64,000 nucleotides of DNA from Jiangella ureilytica (GTDB taxonomy: Bacteria; Actinomycetota; Actinomycetes; Jiangellales; Jiangellaceae): the NCBI RefSeq assembly GCF_004348545.1, contig NZ_SMKL01000015.1:1-64000 (forward strand), read 5' to 3'. The notes under the pieces are model-generated. The model saw only the letters and a list, made by a program, of their open reading frames with translations. It was not told the DNA's origin and did not search any database. Below, piece by piece: positions 1-8,838 of the stretch. Positions within the stretch are counted from its first letter, which is position 1. Each line of letters begins with the position of its first letter. A program made the translations under genes and the position numbers.

Positions 1-15
1 GCGGGTGGGGAGGGC

Positions 16-1212
16 TCAGGAGCCAAGGTGGGCGTCCACCGCCTCGGCGGAGAACACGTGGTCGACCACCATGATGCGGGCGCCCTCGATGGCGGCGCGG
101 TCCTGCAGGGCCGACGCGGTGATGGTGAGGTCGCGGGTGGCCAGCGGCACCGTCCGTTCGTACAGCGACTCGCGCACCCCGATGAGGAAGTGCTCGTGCG
201 TCAGCGCCATCGAGCCGCCGATGACCAGCACCCCGGGGTTGAGCAGCGCCACCGCCGTCGCCAGCACCTCGCCGAGCAGCTGCCCGGCCGTGCGGACCAG
301 CGCGATCGCGTCGGCGTTGCCGGCCTGCACCAGCCGGGCCACGTCGGCCGCCGTCTCGACGGCGATGCCGCGGTCGGCCAGCTGCCGGACCAGTGCGCCG
401 CCACTGGCGTGGGCGGCCAGGCAGCCGTTGGCGCCGCACGCGCACAGGGCCCCGGCGACGGGGTGGGCGATGCGGATGTGCCCGATGTCGCCGGCGCCAC
501 CGGCGATGCCGCGCTCCGGCCGGCCGTCGATGATCAGGCCCGCGCCGATGCCCGTCCCGACCTTGACGTAGAGCAGGCTCGGCACGTCCGGGTGGTAGCG
601 CCTGGCCTCGCCCAGCCCCATGAGGTTGGCGTCGTTGTCGACCAGGGTCGGCACCCCGAAACGGTCCTCGAACACCGTCGTCACCGGGTAGTCGTCCCAG
701 CCGGGCATGATCGGCGGCTGCTGCAGCCGCCGGGTCGCGACGTTCACCGGCCCGGGGACGCCGATGCCGATGCCGCACAGCCGTTCCCGGGCGGCGCCGT
801 CGCCGGCCGACGCGAGGAGCGCCGAGAACCCGTCCAGCACCGCCGACAGCACCGGGTCCGGTCCGTCCTGGATCCGGATCCGGCCGGTGCTCTCGGCCAG
901 GATCGCCCCGGCGGCGTCCTGCAGCGCGAGCCGGGCGTGCGTGGCGCCGAGGTCGGCCGTCAGCACGTACTTGTCGGAGTCGACGAACGACAGCGCCTTC
1001 GCCGGCCGGCCCGCCACCCCGGAGTGCATCGCCGCGGCCTCGCTCAGGTACCCGGCGGCCGTCAGCATGGCCAGCCGCTGCGTCAGCGTCGACCGCGACA
1101 GGCCGGTCTGCTCCTGCAGCTCGCGCCGCGTGCTGACCTCGCCGGAGCGGACCAGCTCGAGGATCTGCCCCGCCGTCGCCGTCAGGACGGTGCGCGCGCC
1201 GGCCGCCGTCAT
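16..1212 (-). CDS. ROK-family transcriptional regulator
   Basis: Probable repressor of the sugar-import genes that precede it in the operon. Of 398 residues, about 10-60 form a winged helix-turn-helix (GLSRSTLTQRL), and the rest is a ROK sugar-kinase fold with the phosphate-binding loop DLGATHARL, the VDNDAN segment and the zinc motif CACGANGC. The Glu that follows that motif in active ROK kinases is Ala here, so it probably senses sugar without phosphorylating it. The ATG overlaps the upstream permease stop as ATGA, so it is translated with the transporter. ROK regulators often control adjacent ABC sugar operons; the ligand is not evident. Confidence 0.9.
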   Translation of the reverse strand: MTAAGARTVLTATAGQILELVRSGEVSTRRELQEQTGLSRSTLTQRLAMLTAAGYLSEAAAMHSGVAGRPAKALSFVDSDKYVLTADLGATHARLALQDAAGAILAESTGRIRIQDGPDPVLSAVLDGFSALLASAGDGAARERLCGIGIGVPGPVNVATRRLQQPPIMPGWDDYPVTTVFEDRFGVPTLVDNDANLMGLGEARRYHPDVPSLLYVKVGTGIGAGLIIDGRPERGIAGGAGDIGHIRIAHPVAGALCACGANGCLAAHASGGALVRQLADRGIAVETAADVARLVQAGNADAIALVRTAGQLLGEVLATAVALLNPGVLVIGGSMALTHEHFLIGVRESLYERTVPLATRDLTITASALQDRAAIEGARIMVVDHVFSAEAVDAHLGS

Positions 1213-2144
1213 CCCTTCTCCGCGCCGCTGGTCAGCCCCTCGACGAGCATCCGCTCGGCCAGGAAGAACAGCGCGATGATCGGCACGGTCAGCACCACCG
1301 AGCCGGCCATGAGCACCGTCGTCGGCACCTCGATGGAACCCGACAGCCGCGACAGCGCGAGGCTGACGGTCCAGTTGTCGCGCCGCTCGACCAGGAACAG
1401 CAGCGCGAACAGGAACTCGTTCCACGCGATCATGAACACGTAGAGACCGGTCGCGATGAGCGACGGCATCGACAGCGGCAGGCTGATGCGCCGGATGACG
1501 CCGAAGCGCGTGCACCCGTCGATCAGCGCCGCCTCCTCGAGCGACACCGGGATGGTCGCGAAGTAGTTGCGCAGCATGTAGATCGCCACCGGCACAGTCT
1601 GCGCCACGTACACGACCGCCAGCGCCAGGAGGTTGCCCCGGAGGCTGAGCTGCGAGAACAGCACGAACAGCGGGATCGCCAGCAGGATCGGCGGGAACAG
1701 GTAGACCATCAGGAACAGGTAGCCCGAAGCTCCGCGGCCGCGGAAGTCCAGCCGGCTGACGGCGTACGCGCCCAGGACCGACGCGATCAGCGTCACGATG
1801 ACGGTGACGGTGGCGATCAGCGCGCTGTTGCCCATGTAGCCGAGGAAGCCCTGGCCACCGTCGTCGACCGGTGTGAGCACCTCGCGGTAGGTGTCGGTGG
1901 TGATCTCCGACGGCGACACCCACAGCCGGCCCGGCTCGAGCAGCACCTCGGCGATCGGGCGCACCGAGAGCACCAGCATGTAGACGAACGGCACGATGGT
2001 GACGAACGCCAGCACGACGATCGTGAGGACCCGCAGCGTCCCCCACGCCCGCTCCTCCCGGCTGCGCGGGTACGACCGGCCGCGGCCCGACGGCGGACGC
2101 GGCGACTCTGCGGGTGGTGCGGCGGCGACGGTGTCCACGCTCAC
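1209..2144 (-). CDS. sugar ABC transporter permease (MalG type)
   Basis: Inner-membrane channel subunit of a CUT1-type carbohydrate importer, 311 residues with about six membrane helices. The ATPase-docking EAA loop is visible as EEAALIDGCTRFGVIRR near residue 210. The roughly 35-residue N-terminal cytoplasmic leader is rich in Pro and Arg, as in many actinobacterial MalG proteins. I chose the GTG at 2144 because it overlaps the preceding permease stop as GTGA. It pairs with the permease at 2141-3082. No ATPase gene is in the operon, so a shared ATPase encoded elsewhere (MsiK-like) probably drives it. Confidence 0.93.
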   Translation of the reverse strand: MSVDTVAAAPPAESPRPPSGRGRSYPRSREERAWGTLRVLTIVVLAFVTIVPFVYMLVLSVRPIAEVLLEPGRLWVSPSEITTDTYREVLTPVDDGGQGFLGYMGNSALIATVTVIVTLIASVLGAYAVSRLDFRGRGASGYLFLMVYLFPPILLAIPLFVLFSQLSLRGNLLALAVVYVAQTVPVAIYMLRNYFATIPVSLEEAALIDGCTRFGVIRRISLPLSMPSLIATGLYVFMIAWNEFLFALLFLVERRDNWTVSLALSRLSGSIEVPTTVLMAGSVVLTVPIIALFFLAERMLVEGLTSGAEKG

Positions 2145-3082
2145 GACGTCTCCCCTCGGGCCGCGGCCGTCCGCATGTAGATCGCGATGAAGACGGTCAG
2201 CACGCCGGCCAGCACCAGCGACTGGGCGGCCGCCGCCCCGATGTCCGTGCGGGCGGTCAGGAACTCGTACACCCGGATCGACACCACCTCGGTGCCGGCC
2301 CCGCCGCCGGTCAGCAGATAGATGTCGTCGAACTTGTTGAACGTGAAGATGAACCGCAGGATCGTCAGCAGCGCGATGACGGGCATCAGCTGCGGCAGCG
2401 TGATGTAGCGGAACCGCTGCCAGATCGACGTCCCGTCGACCACGGCGGCCTCGTCCAGCTCGCCGGGCAGCGCCTGCAGCCGGGCGATGATGAACAGGAA
2501 CGCGAACGGGAAGTACCGCCAGGCCTCGAACGCGATGACCGTCAGCAGCGCCAGCGGCACCGTCACGTCCACCCCGAACAGCCCCACCGCGTAGTCGCGC
2601 TGCGACAGGAACGGCACCGGCTCGTCCCAGCCCAGGAACCGGGTGCCCCAGTCGTTGACGATGCCGAACTGCGGGTTCAGCGCGACGGTCCACACGAAGG
2701 TCGCGGCGACGACGGGCGCGACGTACGGCAGCAGCATCGCCGCCCGCAGCACGCCGCGCCCGCGGAACGGCTTGCGCAGCGCCAGCGCGGCGATCAGCCC
2801 GATGACGATCGAGCCGAGCGTCGCGCCGACGGTGTACACGACGGTGGTCCACAGCGACGACCAGAACCCGGACGAGCCGAACACCGTCGCGAAGTTGTCG
2901 ACGTCGTACTCACCGAAGAACCCGGCGTCGCGCAGGTTGATCAGGCGAACGTCCTGGAAGGCCAGCGAGATGGTCCAGACGACCGGCAGCACCACGACGA
3001 CGACCACGATGAGCAGCGTCGGCGAGATGAGCCGGTACGCGAGCCGGGCCTCCTGGCGGGTCAGCGTGTCGGTGCGGGGCAC
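2141..3082 (-). CDS. sugar ABC transporter permease (MalF/UgpA type)
   Basis: First channel subunit of the CUT1 importer, 313 residues. A long hydrophobic helix (LLIVVVVVVLPVVW) begins near residue 23, and further helices and an EAA loop (ELDEAAVVDGTSIWQRF) follow. The start is a GTG four bases after the stop of the binding-protein gene. It forms the heterodimeric membrane channel with the downstream permease. Family assignment is firm; the sugar carried is unknown. Confidence 0.93.
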   Translation of the reverse strand: MPRTDTLTRQEARLAYRLISPTLLIVVVVVVLPVVWTISLAFQDVRLINLRDAGFFGEYDVDNFATVFGSSGFWSSLWTTVVYTVGATLGSIVIGLIAALALRKPFRGRGVLRAAMLLPYVAPVVAATFVWTVALNPQFGIVNDWGTRFLGWDEPVPFLSQRDYAVGLFGVDVTVPLALLTVIAFEAWRYFPFAFLFIIARLQALPGELDEAAVVDGTSIWQRFRYITLPQLMPVIALLTILRFIFTFNKFDDIYLLTGGGAGTEVVSIRVYEFLTARTDIGAAAAQSLVLAGVLTVFIAIYMRTAAARGETS

Positions 3083-3086
3083 CGCG

Positions 3087-4490
3087 TCACTCCAGGCTCT
3101 GCTGGATCTCGGACACGGCGGCTTGCGCCTGCTGGGCGGCCTCCTCGCCCGTGCCGCTGCCGCTGACCAGCTCGTTCAGCGCGGCCGCGACGGGCAGTTC
3201 ACCGAGCGTGGCGCCGACCAGCTGGCCCTCGCCCTGCTCGAACCCCCAGCGCTGGATCGTCTCGGCGCTGGAGCGCACCGTCTCGAGCGTCTCGGCGTCG
3301 TAGAAGTCCGAGAGCGGCGCCAGGGTGTCGACGCCGGCGTCGAGGCCCTCCCACGCCGTGACGTACTCCTCGGGGTCCTCCGCGCTGCCCTGGCGGGTCG
3401 GGATCTTGCCCTCGGGGGCGACGGCGAGCCAGTCGACGTAACCGTCGGACAGCATGTACCGGACGAACTCCGAGGACGGCTCGGTCGCCGAGTCGGCGGT
3501 CAGCACCCACGACGTGATCTCGCCGTACGACGCCGCCTCGTCGCCGCTGGGGCCCTCGACCGCCGTGACGACGCCGCTGTTCTGCGCCAGGAACGTGGGG
3601 TCGGCCCGGCACTCGGGGCAGGTGGGCAGCGCGTCGTTGCGCAACCCGGCCAGCTCGTCGAGGATGAACGACGACCACACGACCATGGCCGCCTGCCCTG
3701 CGAAGTAGGTGGCCCGCGTGGTGTCGACGTCCTGGTTGCCGGCCACGGAGTAGTTGCGCACGAGGTCGGCGTAGAAGTCGAAGGTCTCGGCGCACTCCGG
3801 CGAGTCCAGCGTGACGGTGCCCTCGTCGTCGACCAGCTCGCAGCCGTTGCCCAGGGCGAAGTACTCGAAGCTCTGCTGGGTGAACGCGTCGCCCGGGATG
3901 GTCGGCGCGGCGATGCCGGCCACCGCCTCGCTGTCCAGCGCCTCGGCGGCGGCGGTGATGGCGTCGAACGTCGTCGGCGGCTCCAGCCCAGCCGCCTCGA
4001 ACAGGTCCTTGCGGTAGACCATGAGCTGCGGCCAGCCGTCGCTGGGCACCGACAGCTGGGCGTCGCCGTCGCGGGTAAGCTCGAGCGCGGCCTGAGCGAA
4101 GGTGTCCTCGCCGAGCTCGTCGACGATGGTGGCAGGCGTCTCGGTGTCGAGCAGCTCGTTGACCGCCATGGACTGCACGCCGGCCAGTCCCACGGCGCCG
4201 ATGACGTCGGGCAGGTCGCCGGCGGCCGCCGACGACGTGATGAGCTGGTCGAAGTCGTTCTCGGCCACCGACACCAGCTCGACCTCGACGCCCGAGGACT
4301 GGCTGAAGGCGTCGGCGATGGCCTCGATGGCAGTGACGCGGTCGGCGATGTCCTCGACGACCCACACGGTGATGCTGTCGGCATCCTGCGACCCGCCGCT
4401 GTCGTCGTCGTCGCCACCGCCGCACGCGGCGAGCACGACGGACCCGGCCAGGACGGCGGCGGCCCGGCGGCCGATGCTGGTTGCTCTCAT
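3087..4490 (-). CDS. extracellular sugar-binding lipoprotein (ABC importer)
   Basis: Solute receptor of the importer, lipid-anchored outside the membrane. The 467 residues begin with a signal peptide ending in the lipobox LAAC, followed by a Gly/Asp-rich linker (GGGDDDD) and a family 1 solute-binding fold. A GAGAGG ribosome site precedes the ATG. It is the first gene of a minus-strand operon: binding protein, two permeases, ROK regulator. The regulatory region is shared with the dehydrogenase transcribed the other way. Family 1 proteins bind mono- or oligosaccharides; the ligand cannot be read from sequence alone. Confidence 0.93.
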   Translation of the reverse strand: MRATSIGRRAAAVLAGSVVLAACGGGDDDDSGGSQDADSITVWVVEDIADRVTAIEAIADAFSQSSGVEVELVSVAENDFDQLITSSAAAGDLPDVIGAVGLAGVQSMAVNELLDTETPATIVDELGEDTFAQAALELTRDGDAQLSVPSDGWPQLMVYRKDLFEAAGLEPPTTFDAITAAAEALDSEAVAGIAAPTIPGDAFTQQSFEYFALGNGCELVDDEGTVTLDSPECAETFDFYADLVRNYSVAGNQDVDTTRATYFAGQAAMVVWSSFILDELAGLRNDALPTCPECRADPTFLAQNSGVVTAVEGPSGDEAASYGEITSWVLTADSATEPSSEFVRYMLSDGYVDWLAVAPEGKIPTRQGSAEDPEEYVTAWEGLDAGVDTLAPLSDFYDAETLETVRSSAETIQRWGFEQGEGQLVGATLGELPVAAALNELVSGSGTGEEAAQQAQAAVSEIQQSLE

Positions 4491-4639
4491 GCGAACCTCT
4501 CATCGTCGAGAGTGCCAAACTCTTGGGTGACAGCCTCTTGGGTTAGGGTCATGAAACACCCAATAATGTCCGATGACAAGACATAATCCGTCGATTGATG
4601 GACGAAATCTGGGCGTCGACGAAGTGAGAGGTGTCGCTG
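4491..4639. promoter_or_regulatory. divergent control region with nested repeats
   Basis: This 149-base, locally AT-richer gap separates two divergent genes. CTCTTGGGT occurs twice as a direct repeat (4520-4528 and 4535-4543). TTGGGTG at 4523-4529 is mirrored by CACCCAA at 4557-4563. A small palindrome TGTC-CGAT-GACA lies at 4568-4579, flanked by ATGTC and GACAT. CATAAT at 4582-4587 matches a -10 box for the plus strand in five of six positions. These are plausible operators for the ROK repressor of the operon, which is inference. Confidence 0.55.
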
Positions 4640-5695
4640 ATGGCGCTGGTCGTGCAGTTCACCGGACCCCGTCGGGTCGACGTGGCCGAGGAGGCCCCGT
4701 CGCCGCTGGGCGCCGGCCAGGTCCGCGTCGCCACCTGGTACTCCGGCATCTCCGCCGGCACCGAGCTGACCGCCTACCGCGGCTCGAACCCGTACCTGAC
4801 GAAGACGTGGGACGCGGCGTCGCGGCTGTTCACCGACGGCGCGCCGGCGTTCTCCTACCCGGTGTCCGGCTGGGGCTACCAAGAGGTCGGGCAGGTGGTC
4901 GAGGCGGCGCCGGACGTCACGGCGCCACGCGTCGGCGACGTGGTCTACGGCATCTGGGGGCACCGCGCCGAGACGGTGGTGCCCGCGGCCATCGCGGCGC
5001 GGCGGCTGCTCCCGGCCGGCGTCGACCCGGTGCACGGAGTCTTCGCCCGGGTCGGTGCCATCGCGCTGAACGCCGTCCTGGCTGCCGACGTGCACCTCGG
5101 CGAGCACGTCGTCGTCTTCGGGCAGGGCGTCATCGGGCTGCTGGCCACCCGGCTGGCCGAGCTCAACGGCGCCTCCGTGGTGGCCGTCGACGGGCTGGCC
5201 GACCGGGTCGCACTCGCGTCGCGGTTCGGCGCGGCGCACACCGTCAGGGCCGACGTGCCGGGCGGCGCGGCGGTGACGGTGCGCTCGGTGACCGGCGGCG
5301 CGGGTGCGGACACCGCCATCGAGCTGAGCGGCAACTACCGCGCACTGCACGAGGCGATCCGGTCGGTGCGGCCGGCGGGGCGGGTGGTGGCGGCGGGCTT
5401 CTACCAGGGCGAGGCGGGTGGGCTGCTGCTGGGCGAGGAGTTCCACCACAACCGGGTCGAGATCGTGGCCAGCCAGATCGGCGGCACGCCGAGGGCGCTC
5501 GGCGACCGGTGGAACCACGACCGGCTGCTGCAGGTCTTCATGGACCTGGTCGCGACCGGCCGGGTCGACGTCGCTCCGCTGGTGTCGCACGTGGTCCCGG
5601 TGACGGAGGTGGCGAGCGCGTTCGAGCTGATCGACCGGCGTCCGGCCGAGGCGCTGCAGGTGGTGCTGGGCTTCCCAGCCGCCCAGGTCAGCTGA
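4640..5695 (+). CDS. medium-chain dehydrogenase, zinc ligands not canonical
   Basis: Probable NAD(P)-dependent sugar or polyol oxidoreductase of 351 residues. The N-terminal GroES-like domain carries SGISAGTEL where zinc enzymes have their first cysteine, and GWGYQEVG replaces the usual GHE motif, so catalytic zinc is probably absent, as in BchC-like members. A Rossmann loop (VVVFGQGVIGLLATRLAE) lies near residue 155. The ATG at 4640 has GAGAGG nine bases upstream; the in-frame GTG at 4631 sits directly on that site and is less likely. It diverges from the sugar-import operon, so it may oxidise the imported compound. Confidence 0.85.
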   Translation: MALVVQFTGPRRVDVAEEAPSPLGAGQVRVATWYSGISAGTELTAYRGSNPYLTKTWDAASRLFTDGAPAFSYPVSGWGYQEVGQVVEAAPDVTAPRVGDVVYGIWGHRAETVVPAAIAARRLLPAGVDPVHGVFARVGAIALNAVLAADVHLGEHVVVFGQGVIGLLATRLAELNGASVVAVDGLADRVALASRFGAAHTVRADVPGGAAVTVRSVTGGAGADTAIELSGNYRALHEAIRSVRPAGRVVAAGFYQGEAGGLLLGEEFHHNRVEIVASQIGGTPRALGDRWNHDRLLQVFMDLVATGRVDVAPLVSHVVPVTEVASAFELIDRRPAEALQVVLGFPAAQVS

Positions 5696-6581
5696 CGGCG
5701 GCCGCCGTCAGCAGGGCGGCGTCGCGGCTGGGCGGGACGCCGAACTGGCGTCGGTACTCGCGGCTGAACTGCGACGGGCTGTCATAACCGACGCGGTGGC
5801 CGACGCCGGTGACGTCGCCCGGGTGGGTGGCGAGCAGCAGCCGCGCCTCCTGGAGCCGGATCTGCTTCTGGAACTGGATCGGGCTCATCGCGGTGACGGC
5901 CTGGAAGTTGCGGTGGAAGGCCGAGACGCTCATGCCCGACACCCGGGCCACGTCCTCGACCCGGAACGACTCGCGGTAGTGGTCGCGGATCCACCGCACC
6001 GCCCGCGCGACGTGGCTGAGGCTGCTGTCGGCGAGACCGAGCTGACGGACCAGAGCGCCCTGCTCGCCGGTGACGAGCCGCCAGAGCAGCTCGCGCTGGA
6101 CCAGCGGCGCGAGCACGGCGCGGTCGCGCGGGTGGTCGAGCAGACGCAGCAGCCGGACGACGGCGTCGAGCAGCTCGGCGGGCGCGTCGCTGACGGCGAT
6201 GGCCGACGGTGTGGCCGGCCCGCCGCGCGGGAGGTCGCCCGGGCCGGCCTGCAGCAGCACCTCGGCGACGGCGGCCGGATGCAGGATCAGCCCGAACCCC
6301 AGGGCCGGCCGCTCCGGTGTGGCCCCGACGAAGTGCCCGGTGACCGGCAGGTCGATCGAGGCGACGAGGTACTGGCCGGCGCGGTAGTCGTAGACCCGCT
6401 CGCCCAGCGCCAGCCGCTTCTCGCCTTGGGTGACGAGCGCCAGCACCGTGCCGGTCATCGAGGCCGACGGCGCCTCGGAGCGGTCGGCCTTCGAGACCAG
6501 AACGCCGTCGATCGCCGTGGTGCCGTCGGGCCGGGCGTGACGCTCGATCAGCGCCCGGAGCTCCTCGAGCCGGTCGTCCAT
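5688..6581 (-). CDS. AraC-family regulator with AraC_N cupin domain
   Basis: Transcription factor of 297 residues. The N-terminal half is an AraC_N-type sensory cupin (GTVLALVTQGEKRLALGE near residues 45-60). The C-terminal 100 residues hold two helix-turn-helix units, with VARVSGMSVSAFHRNFQAVT and the signature GYDSPSQFSREYRRQFG. Its start faces the short-chain dehydrogenase at 6709, a common pairing in which the AraC protein controls the divergent SDR. Its last 8 bases overlap the end of the convergent dehydrogenase gene. Confidence 0.9.
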   Translation of the reverse strand: MDDRLEELRALIERHARPDGTTAIDGVLVSKADRSEAPSASMTGTVLALVTQGEKRLALGERVYDYRAGQYLVASIDLPVTGHFVGATPERPALGFGLILHPAAVAEVLLQAGPGDLPRGGPATPSAIAVSDAPAELLDAVVRLLRLLDHPRDRAVLAPLVQRELLWRLVTGEQGALVRQLGLADSSLSHVARAVRWIRDHYRESFRVEDVARVSGMSVSAFHRNFQAVTAMSPIQFQKQIRLQEARLLLATHPGDVTGVGHRVGYDSPSQFSREYRRQFGVPPSRDAALLTAAAVS

Positions 6582-6708
6582 GTGCCGATTCTCGCCGCCA
6601 CGAGAGGATCGTGCAAGTGATCGAGAGGATCGATCTACCCCGCATGCCGGTTGAGCTGGTCTGATGAACAGGTCAGCCACCATCGCGAATCGAACAGGCA
6701 GGTCATTC

Positions 6709-7467
6709 ATGCGAGTCGCCATCGTCACCGGCGCCAGCTCGGGCATCGGGCAGAGCGCGGCCGTCCAGCTCGCCGCGCGCGGCGCCGGCGTCGTCCTCAC
6801 CTACCACCGCAACGAGGCGGGCGCGCTCGACACCGTCGCGCGCATCGAGAAGGACGGCGGCACGGCTGTCGCGCTGCCCCTGGACGTCGCCGACGCCACC
6901 GCGTTCCCGGCGTTCCGCGACGCCGTCGCCGCCGCCCTGCGCGAGCGGTGGGACCGCGACACTGTCGACGCCCTGGTCAACAACGCCGGCTTCGCCGAGG
7001 CCGTGCCCTTCCCGGACATGACGCCGGACCGGTTCGACCGCCTCGTCCACGGCCTGTTCAAGGGACCGTACTTCCTCACCCAGACCCTGCTGCCGCTGCT
7101 GGCCGACGGCGCCGCCGTCGTCAACGTCACCAGCAACTCAGCACTGTCCACCCAGGTCGAGCCGGGCTACTCCGTCTACGCCGCGGCCAAGGGCGCCCTC
7201 GCCGTCGCCACGCGCTACCTCGCCAAGGAGCTGAGCCCGCGCGGCATCCGGGTCAACGCCGTCGCGCCCGGACCCACCCGCACGCGCCTCGCCGACGACG
7301 CCTTCGAGCGGTTCCCGGAGGTCATCGCGCCGATCGCCGCGCGGACCGCACTCGGCCGCGTCGGCGAGCCCGACGACATCGGCATGGTCGTCGCGATGCT
7401 GGCCGGCGACGAGGGCCGCTGGATCACCGCCCAGCACCTCGAGGTCGCCGGCGGCTACGGGCTCTGA
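6709..7467 (+). CDS. short-chain dehydrogenase/reductase
   Basis: Classical SDR of 252 residues, NAD(P)-dependent. The cofactor loop TGASSGIG starts at residue 6, the structural motif NNAG is at about 90, and the catalytic Ser, YSVYAAAK Tyr and Lys are all in place. The ATG at 6709 has AGGCAGG just upstream; an ATG at 6664 would add 15 unconserved residues. It diverges from the AraC regulator, which probably controls it. The substrate is unknown. Confidence 0.9.
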   Translation: MRVAIVTGASSGIGQSAAVQLAARGAGVVLTYHRNEAGALDTVARIEKDGGTAVALPLDVADATAFPAFRDAVAAALRERWDRDTVDALVNNAGFAEAVPFPDMTPDRFDRLVHGLFKGPYFLTQTLLPLLADGAAVVNVTSNSALSTQVEPGYSVYAAAKGALAVATRYLAKELSPRGIRVNAVAPGPTRTRLADDAFERFPEVIAPIAARTALGRVGEPDDIGMVVAMLAGDEGRWITAQHLEVAGGYGL

Positions 7468-8576
7468 GTCGCCTCGGCCGGCTGGTAGTCGATGGTCTGC
7501 TGCTCGGGCACGCTGACCCGGGCGACGGCGTCGACGACGGTGAACGTCGCCGCCCGGCAGGTGGCGGTGGGCAGTGTCGACACGACGTACGGGTCGGCCT
7601 CGGTGCCCGCGCCCGAGGCCACGACGACGGCGATCCGCGCACTCGCGGGGTCGGCCTGGCACGCCTCGAGGTCCAGCTGGCGCCAGAGCTCCTGGCCGGC
7701 GGCGCCGTCGGACCGGACCAGCTCGCCGATGGCCGGCGGCGAGGCCGACCCGCCGCCGTCGCCGTCGTCCGGGTCGGGCGCGGCCAGCAGCAGCTGATAG
7801 CCGATGCCGCCGCCGGCGGCGAGGATGCCGGCGACGAGCATGACGGTGCCGCCGCGGTTCAGGCCGCGGTCCGGCGCCCAGTAGCCGGCGCGGTCGAGCA
7901 GGCTCTCGCGCACCGTGCTGTAGACGCCGAGCGCTTTCTGCACCGACTCGCGGCGGACTGTGGCGCGGTCGAGCTCGCGCTCCGCGGCGGCGACGGCCGC
8001 CGGGTCGGGCGGGGTGGCCTTCTCCGCGGCCGCAAGCGCCCGCTCGCCCACGGCCACGTCGCCCGCCGACCGGGTCGCCTGCACCCGCAGCGCCCGGAGC
8101 TTCGCGAGATATCCCTCGAGGGTGTCGGCGTCGGACGGCAGGTAGAACCTGGGGTTCGCGTCGATCTCGGCGACGTACTTCTCCGGCAGGTTGCCGAGCT
8201 CGAACGCCGTCGGGCGCAGCAGCTGCACCGCCTGATAGATCAGCAGACCCACCCCGACCACTCCGGCCGCGCCCACCAGCCAGGCGAACACGAGCTGCCA
8301 GGTGTCGTCGGCCCAGCTGAGCGTCGGCGTGGTGACGAAGCCCTTCGCGAACATGGCCGCGCCCACCGCGGCGAACGCGGCCACCATCCACTTGACCGTC
8401 GCCCGGAGGTCGGCGGCGGCGGCGTCCCAGCCCGGCGCCGCGGGCTCGGCCGGACCGCCGGCCGCGCCGGACGCGGTGGCCGCGGGCTCGGGCGCCTTCG
8501 GCTTCAGCTCGGCGGTGAGCTGCCAGGCGCCCCCGTCGCCGGCTGGTACGCCGCCCGGGGTCTCGCCCGCGGTCAT
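7455..8576 (-). CDS. unknown three-helix membrane protein
   Basis: I do not recognise a family. The 373 residues begin with a Pro/Ala/Glu-rich segment (to about 50), then two close membrane helices (about 62-82 and 93-115), a charged stretch with coiled-coil character (about 130-215), a third helix (about 235-255, VMLVAGILAAGGGIGYQLLL), an acidic Gly/Asp linker and a C-terminal domain with two cysteines (EACQAD, ATCRAATF) that may lie outside. It follows the 47-residue ORF with an ATGA overlap, so the two are coupled. Its end overlaps the SDR gene by 13 bases. Confidence 0.75.
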   Translation of the reverse strand: MTAGETPGGVPAGDGGAWQLTAELKPKAPEPAATASGAAGGPAEPAAPGWDAAAADLRATVKWMVAAFAAVGAAMFAKGFVTTPTLSWADDTWQLVFAWLVGAAGVVGVGLLIYQAVQLLRPTAFELGNLPEKYVAEIDANPRFYLPSDADTLEGYLAKLRALRVQATRSAGDVAVGERALAAAEKATPPDPAAVAAAERELDRATVRRESVQKALGVYSTVRESLLDRAGYWAPDRGLNRGGTVMLVAGILAAGGGIGYQLLLAAPDPDDGDGGGSASPPAIGELVRSDGAAGQELWRQLDLEACQADPASARIAVVVASGAGTEADPYVVSTLPTATCRAATFTVVDAVARVSVPEQQTIDYQPAEATQSP

Positions 8577-8716
8577 GCTCCGGCGCCGGGGACGTCGTCC
8601 TCGGCCGGGCGCAGCAGCGGACCCTCGGGCGTGGCGATGGCCCAGGTGCCCGGCGGGTCCTGAAAGGTCCAGGTCAGGCCGTCCTCGATCTTGACGTCAC
8701 CGTGCTTCGGACTCAT
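8573..8716 (-). CDS. 47-residue ORF coupled to membrane protein
   Basis: A small ORF starts MSPKHGDVKIEDGLTW and ends DDVPGAGA. It is acidic, has no signal peptide or membrane helix, and contains repeated aromatic and Pro-Gly turns (TWTFQDPPGTWAIA). A run of six G residues ending in GGGGA lies about five bases before the ATG, a strong ribosome site. Its TGA overlaps the ATG of the membrane-protein gene as ATGA. Site strength, coupling and codon use argue that it is real. No function is known. Confidence 0.7.
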   Translation of the reverse strand: MSPKHGDVKIEDGLTWTFQDPPGTWAIATPEGPLLRPAEDDVPGAGA

Positions 8717-8838
8717 GACTTCCCCCCAGAAGTGTGATCGCGTCGTCCGAGTATGGCCGGGAAGCGGCCGGTGCGCACCAGTCGAACGGACCCGATACCG
8801 GGTGGCGCCGGCCCGGGGCCGTGGTGTGTGCTCGGGTC

